Below are positions 41,688 through 50,126 of a stretch of DNA of 64,000 nucleotides, in pieces. The notes below the pieces were generated by a model that did not search any database, was not told the origin of the DNA, and saw only the letters and a program-made list of their open reading frames with translations. Position 1 is the first letter of the stretch, and each line of letters opens with the position of its first letter. This DNA comes from Streptosporangium sp. NBC_01755. Its GTDB lineage: Bacteria; Actinomycetota; Actinomycetes; Streptosporangiales; Streptosporangiaceae. The stretch lies in the NCBI RefSeq assembly GCF_035917995.1, contig NZ_CP109131.1:4092001-4156000 (forward strand), written 5' to 3'. Made by a program: the position numbers and the translations under genes.

Positions 41688-42222
41688 CCCGCAGCCTTTC
41701 ACCTACGGCGAGAGTGCCCGGGTGTCGGAGTCCTTCGGCTACCGGACCGTCGAGGTGGACGCCGACGACTGGATCGCCCTGCTGGAGTCCGCCAGATCCC
41801 AGGGGTACGAGTTCTTCGACTGGCTGACTGCGGTGGACGACCCGCCGGAGGCTTTCGCGGTCGTCGCCCACCTCTTCGCCCCCGCCTCCCACGCCCACCT
41901 GCTGCTGCGCACCAGGGTGTCGCGGCTGGACCCCCGGCTGCCCAGCGCGGTCGGCGTCTTCCGCGGAGCCGACTGGCATGAGCGCGAGACCTTTGAGATG
42001 TTCGGCGTCGTCTTCGAGGGCCACCCGAACCTCGTCCCGCTGCTGCTCCCCGAGGGCTTCGAGGGCTTCCCGCTGCGCAAGGACTTCGTACTGGCCGCCC
42101 GGGTCGCCAAGGCGTGGCCGGGAGCCAAGGAACCCGGCGAATCCGACCACGGCTCGCCGAGCCGCCGCAAGACGCTCCCGCCCGGGGTGCCCGCCGACTG
42201 GGGGCGAGAGCGTGGCGGCTGA
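41680..42222 (+). CDS. nuoC: NADH-quinone oxidoreductase subunit C
   Basis: The 180-residue product (ATG 41680, overlapping nuoB) has [14 protein letters not shown] and the 30-kDa subunit signature [20 protein letters not shown], then [20 protein letters not shown]. The tail is charged ([15 protein letters not shown]). NuoC normally packs against NuoD in the hydrophilic arm. In this operon no NuoD follows: an 18-bp repeat array and then nuoH come next. Confidence 0.92.
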   Translation: MPDPQPFTYGESARVSESFGYRTVEVDADDWIALLESARSQGYEFFDWLTAVDDPPEAFAVVAHLFAPASHAHLLLRTRVSRLDPRLPSAVGVFRGADWHERETFEMFGVVFEGHPNLVPLLLPEGFEGFPLRKDFVLAARVAKAWPGAKEPGESDHGSPSRRKTLPPGVPADWGRERGG

Positions 42223-42254
42223 GACACTCCGGCGGCCGGGACGCCCCGGTGCCC

Positions 42255-42362
42255 GTACCGCCTGTGACGTCCGTACCGCCTGTGACGTCCGTACCGCCTG
42301 TGACGTCCGTACCGCCTGTGACGTCCGTACCGCCTGTGACGTCCGTACCGCCTGTGACGTCC
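42255..42362 (+). repeat. 18-bp tandem array, six perfect copies, in place of nuoDEFG
   Basis: Six identical copies of GTACCGCCTGTGACGTCC run from 42255 to 42362, beginning 32 bp after the nuoC stop and ending 58 bp before nuoH. Each contains the palindrome GACGTC. There are no spacers, so it is not a CRISPR. Confidence 0.95.
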
Positions 42363-42420
42363 GTGACATATGTGAGGCCCGTGGTGACCGGGGGGTTCCC
42401 CCGGAGGAGCGGAGGTGCAT

Positions 42421-43377
42421 GTGATCGCCGAGGTGCTCGACGTCGCGGTCCGGCTGGTCGTGATCGTCGCGGCCTTCCTGGTGCTGCCGCTGGTCGCCGG
42501 GCAGATGGAGCACAAGGTCATGGCGCACATGCAGGCGCGCCTCGGCCCCATGTACGCCGGAGGCTTCCACGGCTGGGCCCAGCTGATCGCCGACGGGATC
42601 AAGTTCATGCAGAAGGAGCAGGTGGTCCCGACCGCCGCCGACCGCCGGGTTTTCAACCTGGCACCCGGCGTGGCGCTGGTCCCCTATCTCCTGGTGCTGG
42701 TCGTCATCCCGGTCGGGCCCGGGCTGGTCGGGGTCGACCTGGACGCCGGGTTGTTCTTCGTCCTCGCGGTGATGGGCGTCGGGGTGCTCGGCTCGATCAT
42801 GGCCGGCTGGTCGTCGGGCAACAAGTACTCGGTCCTGGGCGGGGTGCGCTCGGCGGCCCAGCTCATGTCGTACGAGCTGCCGCTGGTCCTCGCGGCCTCC
42901 AGCGTCGCGATGGCGGCGGGCACGCTCTCCCTGCCGGGCATCGTGGAGGCCTGGCAGTGGTGGTGGCTGCCCTGGCAGGCGATCGGCGGCGTGGTCTTCT
43001 TCGTCGCGGGGCTCGCCGAGCTCCGCCGCCCGCCGTTCGACATGCCGATCGCCGACTCCGAGCTCATCATGGGCCCGATGACCGAGTACACGGGCATGAG
43101 GTTCGCCCTGTTCATGCTGGCCGAGTACGCGGGGATCATCGTGGTCTCCGCGCTGACCAGCGTGCTGTTCCTGGGCGGCTGGCAGGGGCCCCTCCTGCCG
43201 GGACCGGTGTGGATGCTCATCAAGGTCTTCCTACTGGTCTTCGTGGTCATCTGGCTCAGGGTGAGCTATCCCAGGCTCCGCGAGGACCAGCTGCAGAGGC
43301 TCGCCTGGGTCGGTCTGGTGCCGCTGGCACTGGTCCAACTCGCCCTGACGGGGATCGTCAGGGTCGCCGCCGGGTAG
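42421..43377 (+). CDS. nuoH: NADH-quinone oxidoreductase subunit H
   Basis: The GTG at 42421 follows GGAGG by five bases. The 318-residue protein has eight helices and NuoH signatures: QMEHKVMAHMQARLGPMYAG, GWAQLIADGIKFMQKEQ, SYELPLVLA, ELRRPPFDMPIADSELIMGP and EYTGMRFALFMLAEYAGI, then RVSYPRLREDQLQRLAW. NuoH forms the quinone tunnel at the junction of the arms. The quinone-entry loop with acidic residues (AELRRPPFDMP) is intact. Confidence 0.95.
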   Translation: MIAEVLDVAVRLVVIVAAFLVLPLVAGQMEHKVMAHMQARLGPMYAGGFHGWAQLIADGIKFMQKEQVVPTAADRRVFNLAPGVALVPYLLVLVVIPVGPGLVGVDLDAGLFFVLAVMGVGVLGSIMAGWSSGNKYSVLGGVRSAAQLMSYELPLVLAASSVAMAAGTLSLPGIVEAWQWWWLPWQAIGGVVFFVAGLAELRRPPFDMPIADSELIMGPMTEYTGMRFALFMLAEYAGIIVVSALTSVLFLGGWQGPLLPGPVWMLIKVFLLVFVVIWLRVSYPRLREDQLQRLAWVGLVPLALVQLALTGIVRVAAG

Positions 43378-43502
43378 CCTCGCACCACGCGCCCGCACCG
43401 GTTTCCCGCTCGGCCCACCGCAGGGCTGATCTGACGTTCGAAGCGCCCACGCTGGGCAGGGGGCAGCGCGCCCTGCGACACCACTTGCCAAGGACGGAAC
43501 GG

Positions 43503-44441
43503 ATGACACTCGCGCTTGCCGTGGAAAACGACGAACTGGTCGTCGATGTGCCGGAACACCCGCCGGTGCGGCTGCCGCTCATCGGTACGGGCCGGGCGAA
43601 CACGTTGCTGATCTTCGGCTATCCCGGCAGGGGCAGGACGAGATACGGCCTGGCGGTGCTCGACGAGTCCGGCCTGGTCATGCTGGAGGCTCCGGGCTCC
43701 CGGTCGAGGGGAGCGGTGGAGGCGTTCGCCACGGCCAACGGGCTGGAGTTCGAGCTCCGGGCGTTCGACACCCCGCAGCAGGCCAGGGTCGCGCTCGCCC
43801 GCAGATCGCCGAGGTGGCGCGCGGTGATCTGGCGCAGGGCGCCCGCGCCCCTGCCGCGTCTGCGGGTGCCCGGGGTGAGAAGCCTCAGGCCGCCGCTGAG
43901 CTCGCCGCAGGTGTGGTGGCGAGAGCAGTTGCTGTACGTGCTCATGTGGGCGGTGCTCGCCTACGGGGTGGTCTTCGTGGTGCTCGTGCTCCTCAACCTG
44001 ACCGACGCCCGTGCCGACGTCGCCCGGGGGATGGGCCCGCTCGTGATCGTCGCCCTGGGGCTGGCCGGGCTGACCGTCGCCGGGGCCGTCGTCGTGGTCG
44101 GGATCGGCCGCCGCAGGTCCCGTGACCAGACCGCCCAGGGACGCGTGCTCAGGCGCGAGGATCAGCCGCACTGCCGCCTGGTGGTCGTCCACGGCCGTCT
44201 GTTGCTGGAGACCGCGCGCAGGACCCGCGAGCTGGACGCCTCCGAGCTGCTGCTCTACCGGGCGGAGTCCGGAGTGACCGGCCTGCTGGTGGGCGGGGGG
44301 CTGTTCCACCTGCCGGGGCGCTGGAACGCGGGGGATGTCGAGCGCTTCGCCATGGGTAACGGCCTGAGGTTCCAGGCTCGCTCGCTGACCCACGAGGAGT
44401 ACCTGGACCTGACGGCAGGGGCGAAGGACGCGGTTCCCTGA
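43503..44441 (+). CDS. Uncharacterised membrane protein within the nuo locus
   Basis: The 312-residue product has two central helices (LLYVLMWAVLAYGVVFVVLV and GPLVIVALGLAGLTVAGAVV) flanked by two similar soluble domains. Each domain ends with a parallel segment: RGAVEAFATANGLEFELRAF before the helices and NAGDVERFAMGNGLRFQARS at the C-terminus, which suggests an internal duplication. No family is recognised. It interrupts the nuo order between nuoH and nuoI, with a 125-bp gap after nuoH. Function unknown. Confidence 0.7.
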   Translation: MTLALAVENDELVVDVPEHPPVRLPLIGTGRANTLLIFGYPGRGRTRYGLAVLDESGLVMLEAPGSRSRGAVEAFATANGLEFELRAFDTPQQARVALARRSPRWRAVIWRRAPAPLPRLRVPGVRSLRPPLSSPQVWWREQLLYVLMWAVLAYGVVFVVLVLLNLTDARADVARGMGPLVIVALGLAGLTVAGAVVVVGIGRRRSRDQTAQGRVLRREDQPHCRLVVVHGRLLLETARRTRELDASELLLYRAESGVTGLLVGGGLFHLPGRWNAGDVERFAMGNGLRFQARSLTHEEYLDLTAGAKDAVP

Positions 44442-44501
44442 CCTGCCGGCCGGGAACGTCCGCGGCCGTCGCACCGGCCGGTGGATCTCCTTTGGGGTCC
44501 C

Positions 44502-44613
44502 TTACCGCGGGACCTCTGGCGGGGGATCCTTACCGCGAGCCCTCTGGCGGGGGATCCTTACCGCGAGCCCTCTGGCGGGGGATCCTTACTGCGGGACTTC
44601 TGGTGGGGGATCC
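44502..44613. repeat. 28-bp tandem array abutting the kinase stop codon
   Basis: Four 28-bp units start at 44502, 44530, 44558 and 44586, each beginning TTACCGCG or TTACTGCG and ending GGGGGATCC. The TTA that would open a fifth unit (44614-44616) is the TAA stop of the minus-strand kinase gene, so the repeat phase is locked to the stop codon. Confidence 0.92.
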
Positions 44614-46041
44614 TTACTGCACGATCCGCAGCATGATGTCGGCGGCCGTGGGCCGGTTGCGGGGCTGCTTGTCCAGGCAGGCCGCGGCCAGCGGGCGCAG
44701 TGACCGGGGCAGGGCCGTCAGGTCCGGTTGGTGGTTGATCACCCGGTTCAGGATCGCGGGGATGGTGTCCTCGCCGAAGGCCACCCGGCCGGAAGCAGCG
44801 AAGATCATGGTCGAGGCCCAGCTGAACACGTCGGTCTCCGGGCCGACCGTCTCGCCCGCGAGCTGCTCGGGCGACATGTAGGCGGGGGTGCCCATGATGT
44901 TGCCCGACGTCGCGGTGACCTGGTCGAGGGCTCGGGCGATGCCGAAGTCGATCACGCGGGGTCCGTCGGCGCCGATCAGCACGTTGGCCGGTTTGAAATC
45001 CCGGTGCACCACGCCGGCCCGGTGGATCGCGGCCAGCGCGCCCGCCGTGGCCAGGGCCAGCCGGGTCAGCCCGTCCTCGGCACGCGGACCCTTGTCGCGG
45101 ACCAGCTGCTCCAGGGAGACGCCTTCCACGTACTCGCTGACAACGTACGCCTGGTCCTCGTTGATGTTCACGTCCAGCACCCGGGCCGTGGAGAAGGTCG
45201 CCACCCTGCGCGTCGCCTCCACCTCCCGCAGGAATCGCTCCCTGACCACCTGGTTGCCGTTGAAGTGCTCGTGCAGCACCTTGATCGCGACCTTCTGCCC
45301 TTGTGGGGTGAGCGCGAGGTGGACTGTTCCCTGGCCGCCCTTCCCCAGGTTGCCGATCAGGCGGTAGGGCCCCAGCCAGCCCTGGGGGGCCGGGGTGTTC
45401 TGGGGGCTTTGGGGATTCTGGCCCTGTGCGGCGTGGGTGGGCTGGCCCTGCGTGAATTGCCCCTGCGTGAAGTGGCTCTGCGTGAATTGGCCCTGGGCGT
45501 ATTGGGGCGGTCGGTCGTCACGATGATGGGGCTGTGCCTGCTGGTATCCGCCGTGGTGCGCGGGCCCCGGGTGCCGCTGCGGTGGCCGTTGGGCCGGCGG
45601 GTGCAGGTTCGAGGCCACGGTGGGGCCGGTCTGGTACGGCGCAGCCTGGGGCGGATGCCCGTACTCCGGGGTCGGTCGCGGGGGGAATTCCTGGAACGGT
45701 CGCTGCCGGAACACCTCTCCCCTGAGGATCAGCGCGTGACCCAGCCCGCCGAGCCAGCTGCCTAACAGGCCGATCATCTGGATGGTCTCCAGCCAGACCG
45801 GGATGAGATCGGAGCTCCCGTAGATCCCGGCGGTGATCACGAAGGTGCCGATGCCAAGGCCGTAGAGGGCGGCGGCGAGGGCCAGTAACGGGCTCCGCAG
45901 CCGGCGCGCGGCGTGGCCGATGACGAACGGCGTCCCGACACCGCAGGTCAACAGGGGTACCAGCGCCCACACCACGCTCCACGCGGTGTTGGATCGTGCC
46001 GGTGGTCGCGACTGCCAGGCCGGTCCGTACTGGTGGGACAT
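44614..46041 (-). CDS. Ser/Thr protein kinase with N-terminal membrane domain
   Basis: The 475-residue product has an unusual order. Residues about 20-110 contain three hydrophobic helices (VVWALVPLLTCGVGTPFVIG, LLALAAALYGLGIGTFVITA, TIQMIGLLGSWLGGLGHALI). A Gln/Pro/His-rich linker with QGQFTQ repeats follows, then a C-terminal Hanks-type kinase: IGNLGKGGQGTVHLA (P-loop), KVAIKVL (Lys), GVVHRDFKPANVLIG (catalytic loop), VIDFGIARAL (DFG), MGTPAYMSPEQL and DVFSWAST. Most actinobacterial PknB-type kinases have the kinase first and the helix after. It is divergent from nuoI. Confidence 0.9.
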   Translation of the reverse strand: MSHQYGPAWQSRPPARSNTAWSVVWALVPLLTCGVGTPFVIGHAARRLRSPLLALAAALYGLGIGTFVITAGIYGSSDLIPVWLETIQMIGLLGSWLGGLGHALILRGEVFRQRPFQEFPPRPTPEYGHPPQAAPYQTGPTVASNLHPPAQRPPQRHPGPAHHGGYQQAQPHHRDDRPPQYAQGQFTQSHFTQGQFTQGQPTHAAQGQNPQSPQNTPAPQGWLGPYRLIGNLGKGGQGTVHLALTPQGQKVAIKVLHEHFNGNQVVRERFLREVEATRRVATFSTARVLDVNINEDQAYVVSEYVEGVSLEQLVRDKGPRAEDGLTRLALATAGALAAIHRAGVVHRDFKPANVLIGADGPRVIDFGIARALDQVTATSGNIMGTPAYMSPEQLAGETVGPETDVFSWASTMIFAASGRVAFGEDTIPAILNRVINHQPDLTALPRSLRPLAAACLDKQPRNRPTAADIMLRIVQ

Positions 46042-46128
46042 GTGGCGAACAATACGATTTTTTCATGATGCCCGCAGTCTCTTCTGTGTCGCCCTGGTGC
46101 CTGGGGGCCGATTATCGAACACACAGTC

Positions 46129-46163
46129 TGTGGATAACTTCTGTGGATAACTTCTGCGGGTAA
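46129..46163. promoter_or_regulatory. Cluster of DnaA-box-like sequences between kinase and nuoI
   Basis: Two perfect TGTGGATAA words (reverse complement TTATCCACA) lie at 46129-46137 and 46142-46150, 13 bp apart, with a degenerate third (TGCGGGTAA, 46155-46163) in phase. They are in the divergent control region of the kinase and nuoI genes. Another TTATCCACA is at 47014-47022 inside nuoI. A role in DnaA binding is inference. Confidence 0.5.
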
Positions 46164-46242
46164 CCCGAGTCTCCTTGCCGCGGCGGTCTGAGAGGACCAG
46201 CCGCATTCCCGTGCGCGCCGCTGTGCGTCATGATGTTGAGTT

Positions 46243-47109
46243 GTGGCACGGATACCAGGAGTGGGGTTGGTGAAGGGACTCTCCGTCACCCTTCGCCACA
46301 TGCTGAGCAGATCGGTGACTCAGCAGTACCCCGAAGTCCGGCCGGATCTGCCCCCGAGGAGCAGGGGGGTGATCGCGCTGGTCGAGGAGAACTGCACGGT
46401 GTGCATGCTCTGTGCCCGCGAGTGCCCCGACTGGTGCATCTACATCGACTCCCACAAGGAGACCCTTCCCGCCCCGGAGGGGGGCCGCCCCCGCGCCCGA
46501 AACATGCTCGACCGCTTCGCGATCGACTTCTCCCTCTGCATGTACTGCGGGATCTGCGTCGAGGTCTGCCCGTTCGACGCGCTGTTCTGGTCCCCGGAGT
46601 TCGAGTACGCCGAGGGCGACATCCGTAACCTCCTTCACGAGAAGGACAAGCTGGCCGCCTGGGCCCACACCGTCCCGCCGCCCCCGGCCCACGAGCCAGG
46701 CGCCGATCCGCCGAAGGAACTGGCGGCCACCTCCCGCCCGGTCCGCCCCCGTCCCGCACCTGCCTCCCAGGCTCCTTCGGCTCCCCCGCCCGGTGCGCCC
46801 GCCCCGCCCGGTGCGTCCGGTGCGTCCGGTGCGTCCGCCACGTCCGACGCCCCGGCAGCCCTCGCGGAGCCGCCCGCGCAGCGCGTTCCGCCCCCCGGCA
46901 GGCCGTCCAGGCCAGGCCCCTCGGCGGGGCACGCGAGCGTCCGGGCCATCCGGCCGCCGGGCGCCCTTCCCAAGAAGGACGCCCCGTCCACAGGCGAGTC
47001 ATCCGCCGAGAAGTTATCCACAGGTAGGGGTGACGTTCCTCCGGAGGCGGCCCCACCGGAGCAGACTTCTCCCACGGATCCGAGTGGAGAGCCAGAGGAG
47101 GAGAAGTGA
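46243..47109 (+). CDS. nuoI: NADH-quinone oxidoreductase subunit I with long C-terminal extension
   Basis: The GTG start gives 288 residues. Two 4Fe-4S motifs are intact: [17 protein letters not shown] and [18 protein letters not shown]. About 150 residues complete a normal NuoI; the remaining 130 or so are a Pro/Ala/Ser-rich disordered tail with [10 protein letters not shown] repeats from a 9-bp array. NuoI carries clusters N6a/N6b in the hydrophilic arm. The stop overlaps nuoJ (GTGA). Confidence 0.92.
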   Translation: MARIPGVGLVKGLSVTLRHMLSRSVTQQYPEVRPDLPPRSRGVIALVEENCTVCMLCARECPDWCIYIDSHKETLPAPEGGRPRARNMLDRFAIDFSLCMYCGICVEVCPFDALFWSPEFEYAEGDIRNLLHEKDKLAAWAHTVPPPPAHEPGADPPKELAATSRPVRPRPAPASQAPSAPPPGAPAPPGASGASGASATSDAPAALAEPPAQRVPPPGRPSRPGPSAGHASVRAIRPPGALPKKDAPSTGESSAEKLSTGRGDVPPEAAPPEQTSPTDPSGEPEEEK

Positions 47110-47642
47110 CCGAGGCGCCGTCCTATCTGTCGCCGACCGGGCAGGAGATCGTCTTCCTCCTGCTGGGCGCGGTGGCCGTCGGGTCGGCGCTGCTTACCGT
47201 GACCACCAGGCAGCTCGTCCACGCCGCCCTGTGGCTGGTGGTCTGCTTCGGCGCGCTGGCCGGGTGTTACCTGGTCCTCACCGCCGAGTTCGTCGCCTGG
47301 GTCCAGGTGCTGATCTACGTCGGCGCGATCGTCGTCCTGCTTCTGTTCGGCATCATGCTCACCCGCGCCCCGATCGGCAGGAGCGCAGACCTCGACAGTC
47401 CGAACCGGCCGGTCGCCGTGATCGTGGCGATCGCCACCGCGGCCGTGCTGGTCACCGTCGTCGTCGACGGCTTCCGCATGGCCTACGTCCCGCTTGAGCC
47501 AGGCGGCGGCTCGGCAGGGGAACTCGGCTCCAGCATCTTCCGCAACTGGGTGCTCCCGTTCGAAGTGCTCTCGATCCTGCTGCTGGCGGCACTGATCGGC
47601 GCCATAGTCCTGTCCCGCACCGACATACGCGGGAGGGACTGA
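47106..47642 (+). CDS. nuoJ: NADH-quinone oxidoreductase subunit J
   Basis: The 178-residue membrane protein has five helices, with [20 protein letters not shown] and the conserved [40 protein letters not shown] (the pi-bulge helix TM3 region) and [20 protein letters not shown]. It belongs to the antiporter-like proton channel arm. It is coupled to nuoI and one base from nuoK. Confidence 0.94.
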   Translation: MTEAPSYLSPTGQEIVFLLLGAVAVGSALLTVTTRQLVHAALWLVVCFGALAGCYLVLTAEFVAWVQVLIYVGAIVVLLLFGIMLTRAPIGRSADLDSPNRPVAVIVAIATAAVLVTVVVDGFRMAYVPLEPGGGSAGELGSSIFRNWVLPFEVLSILLLAALIGAIVLSRTDIRGRD

Positions 47643-47643
47643 G

Positions 47644-47976
47644 GTGCACGTCGTCTACCCCCTGGTCGTCTCGGCACTGCTGTTCTCCATCGGCGTTTAC
47701 GGCGTGCTCGCCCGCCGCAACACGATCCTCGTGCTGATGTCCGTCGAGCTCATGCTCAACGCCGTCAACCTCAACCTGGTCGTCTTCGACGTCTGGTTGC
47801 GCGACCGGCTGCACAGCGGGCAGGTCCTCACGCTGTTCGTCATCGTGATCGCCGCCGCCGAGGTCGGCCTCGGCCTCGCGATCATCCTCGGGCTCTACCG
47901 CAACCGCCAGACCATCGACCTCGACCGCCTTCGCTCCCTATCCGAGGCGGACACCAGGCCGGGTGACGCGCCATGA
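47644..47976 (+). CDS. nuoK: NADH-quinone oxidoreductase subunit K
   Basis: The 110-residue protein has three helices: [40 protein letters not shown] (with the conserved membrane Glu of NuoK) and [20 protein letters not shown] (second conserved Glu). GTG start; the stop overlaps nuoL (ATGA). Both proton-path glutamates are present. Confidence 0.95.
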   Translation: MHVVYPLVVSALLFSIGVYGVLARRNTILVLMSVELMLNAVNLNLVVFDVWLRDRLHSGQVLTLFVIVIAAAEVGLGLAIILGLYRNRQTIDLDRLRSLSEADTRPGDAP

Positions 47977-49925
47977 TCGCTATTACCTCGCTCGTGATCC
48001 TGCTGCCCTTCCTCGCCGCGGCCACCGGGCTTCTCGGCTCCCGATTCCCCCGAGGGCTTCGCGGCGCGACGCCCCTCAACCCCGGTACCGGCACGGATCC
48101 CAACGCCGACGCCAACCGCCGGGCCGCCTGGATCGCCGTGGCGCCCACCGCGATCTCCACCGCCCTGGCGATCTGGCTGGCCTACGCCACCTGGACGGCC
48201 ACGGGCCAGGGCGGAATCGAGCCGTCGGCCCCGATCGGGAGCGGGGGGCAGGGCGCGGTCGACGGCGTCACCGCGACGTTCACCGTCATCGAGACGGGGT
48301 CGGTGCCGATCTCGGTCGGGCTGCTCGTCGACGGACTCGCCGCGTCGATCGCGGTGCTGGTCACCGTGGTCGCGCTGGCCGTGCAGGTCTACTCCATCGG
48401 CTACATGCGCGGTGACCGGCGCTACCCGTCCTACAGCTCCTTCATCAGCCTGTTCACCAGCGCCATGCTGCTGGTCGTCTACGCGGCAGACCTCCTGGTC
48501 CTCTACGTGGGCTGGGAGATCATGGGCCTGTGCTCGTACCTGCTGGTCGGGCACTGGTGGGAGGATCGGGCCAACTCGCGGGCGGCGATCAAGGCGTTCC
48601 TTGTCACCCGGATCGGCGACGTCGGCTTCCTGTTCGGCATCTTCGTCCTCGGGACGGCAGCCGGCAGTTTCAGGATCGCCGATGTCCTCGCCGGGGTTCC
48701 CGAGATGTCATCCGGCACGCTCATCGCCGCCACCATGCTGCTGCTGGCCGGGGTCGCGGGCAAGAGCGCCCAGGTGCCGCTGCACGTCTGGCTCCCCGAC
48801 GCGATGGCAGGACCGACACCGATCAGCGCCCTCATCCACGCGGCCACCATGGTCGCCGCCGGGATCTTCGTCGTCGCCAGGCTCTACCCCGCCTTCCTCG
48901 CCGCCCGTCCCACCCTGGACGTACTCGCGGTCCTGGCCGCCCTCGGCATGCTCGGCGCGGCGCTCGCCGCCCTGGCCCAGGACGACCTCAAACGCGTCCT
49001 CGCCTACTCCACGATCAGCCAGCTCGCCTACATGGCGGGTGCCCTGGCCGCGGGCTCACAGAACGCCGCGATCTTTCACCTGATCACCCACGGTGCCTTC
49101 AAGGCACTGCTCTTCCTCTGCGCCGGGGCGGTGATCCACGCGGTCGGCTCCAACCTGATGAGCACGATGGGAGGTCTGCGCAGAGAGCTTCCCGTCACCT
49201 TCGCCGCGATGACGATCGGCTTCGCCGCACTGATGGGCCTGCCTCCGGCCAGCGGCTTCTTCAGCAAGGACGAGATGCTGGTGGCCATCGAGCACTCCCT
49301 GTCCGCGGGCCCGCTGACCGATGCCGCAGCCCTCCTGCTCTATGGTTGCGCGCTCGCCACGATCGCGGTGACCGGCGCCTACGCCACCCGCGCGTGGCTG
49401 CGCACCTTCTTCGGGCAGCGTGCCCCGCGGCCCGAGCCCGTGGCGGGCGAGGCCCACGCCGCCGTATCCGAGGTGCCGGCCACCATGCGCCGGCCCATCG
49501 TCGTCCTGGCCGTTCCGGCCCTGCTTCTCGGCTTCGCCCGCATCGGCGACGTCCACTGGGGCACCGCCGCCCTCAGCCTCACGGTGGCACTGCTGGGCGC
49601 GGGGGCGGTCTACGCGGTGTGGCGCTCCGGGCCCCAGGCCGACCCGGCCCGCGTGCTCGGTCCCTTTCGCGCACCCTGCGAGCGGGCCTTCTACGTCGAC
49701 TCCGTCTACACCAGGCTCCTGGTCCGGCCCGTGCTGCTCCTCGCGGGCCTCGTCGTCCGTACGGACAACCGCGTGGTGGACGGTGCGGTACGCGGCTCGG
49801 GCCGGGCGACCCTGAGACTGGCGGGGTTGGTCCGTCTGATGCAGAACGGCAACGCCCAGCTCTACATCACCGGCCTGCTGGCGGGCCTCCTCCTGATCGC
49901 GGCCGGGGCGGTGATCTTCAGGTGA
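47973..49925 (+). CDS. nuoL: NADH-quinone oxidoreductase subunit L
   Basis: The 650-residue protein has about 16 helices. The antiporter-like core is clear: [40 protein letters not shown] (conserved Glu), [57 protein letters not shown] and [20 protein letters not shown] (conserved Lys/His). The C-terminal helix follows the lateral-helix region. It is the distal proton-pumping subunit. A 201-bp gap with short repeats precedes nuoM. Confidence 0.95.
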   Translation: MIAITSLVILLPFLAAATGLLGSRFPRGLRGATPLNPGTGTDPNADANRRAAWIAVAPTAISTALAIWLAYATWTATGQGGIEPSAPIGSGGQGAVDGVTATFTVIETGSVPISVGLLVDGLAASIAVLVTVVALAVQVYSIGYMRGDRRYPSYSSFISLFTSAMLLVVYAADLLVLYVGWEIMGLCSYLLVGHWWEDRANSRAAIKAFLVTRIGDVGFLFGIFVLGTAAGSFRIADVLAGVPEMSSGTLIAATMLLLAGVAGKSAQVPLHVWLPDAMAGPTPISALIHAATMVAAGIFVVARLYPAFLAARPTLDVLAVLAALGMLGAALAALAQDDLKRVLAYSTISQLAYMAGALAAGSQNAAIFHLITHGAFKALLFLCAGAVIHAVGSNLMSTMGGLRRELPVTFAAMTIGFAALMGLPPASGFFSKDEMLVAIEHSLSAGPLTDAAALLLYGCALATIAVTGAYATRAWLRTFFGQRAPRPEPVAGEAHAAVSEVPATMRRPIVVLAVPALLLGFARIGDVHWGTAALSLTVALLGAGAVYAVWRSGPQADPARVLGPFRAPCERAFYVDSVYTRLLVRPVLLLAGLVVRTDNRVVDGAVRGSGRATLRLAGLVRLMQNGNAQLYITGLLAGLLLIAAGAVIFR

Positions 49926-50033
49926 GTTCTCTGTTCCTCTGGGGCGGCGTGGTCGTCATCGTGCCGCTCTCCACCCGTCTGGCGGTGACGCGCCGTTGAC
50001 CTCTCCCCGGCGGCCGACCTCTCTTCGGCGATC

Positions 50034-50106
50034 GAACTCACCGAACTCGGTGCCGAACCTGGAACCGAACTCAGAGCTGAACTCAGAGCTGAACCCGGGG
50101 CCGAAT
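50034..50106 (+). repeat. Short tandem repeats between nuoL and nuoM
   Basis: The gap between nuoL and nuoM contains degenerate GAACTC/GAACC words, including two adjacent perfect copies of GAACTCAGAGCT (50067-50090). No coding signal is seen in the rest of the 201-bp gap. Confidence 0.7.
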
Positions 50107-50126
50107 CTCTGTGAGGTGGCCGCGCC

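Noticed and set aside
42255-42362. Possible CRISPR array
   Set aside because: Units are contiguous 18-bp copies without spacers, and no cas genes are nearby.
46129-46163. Replication origin
   Set aside because: Only two or three DnaA-box-like words and no dnaA, dnaN or AT-rich unwinding region; a control site is more likely.
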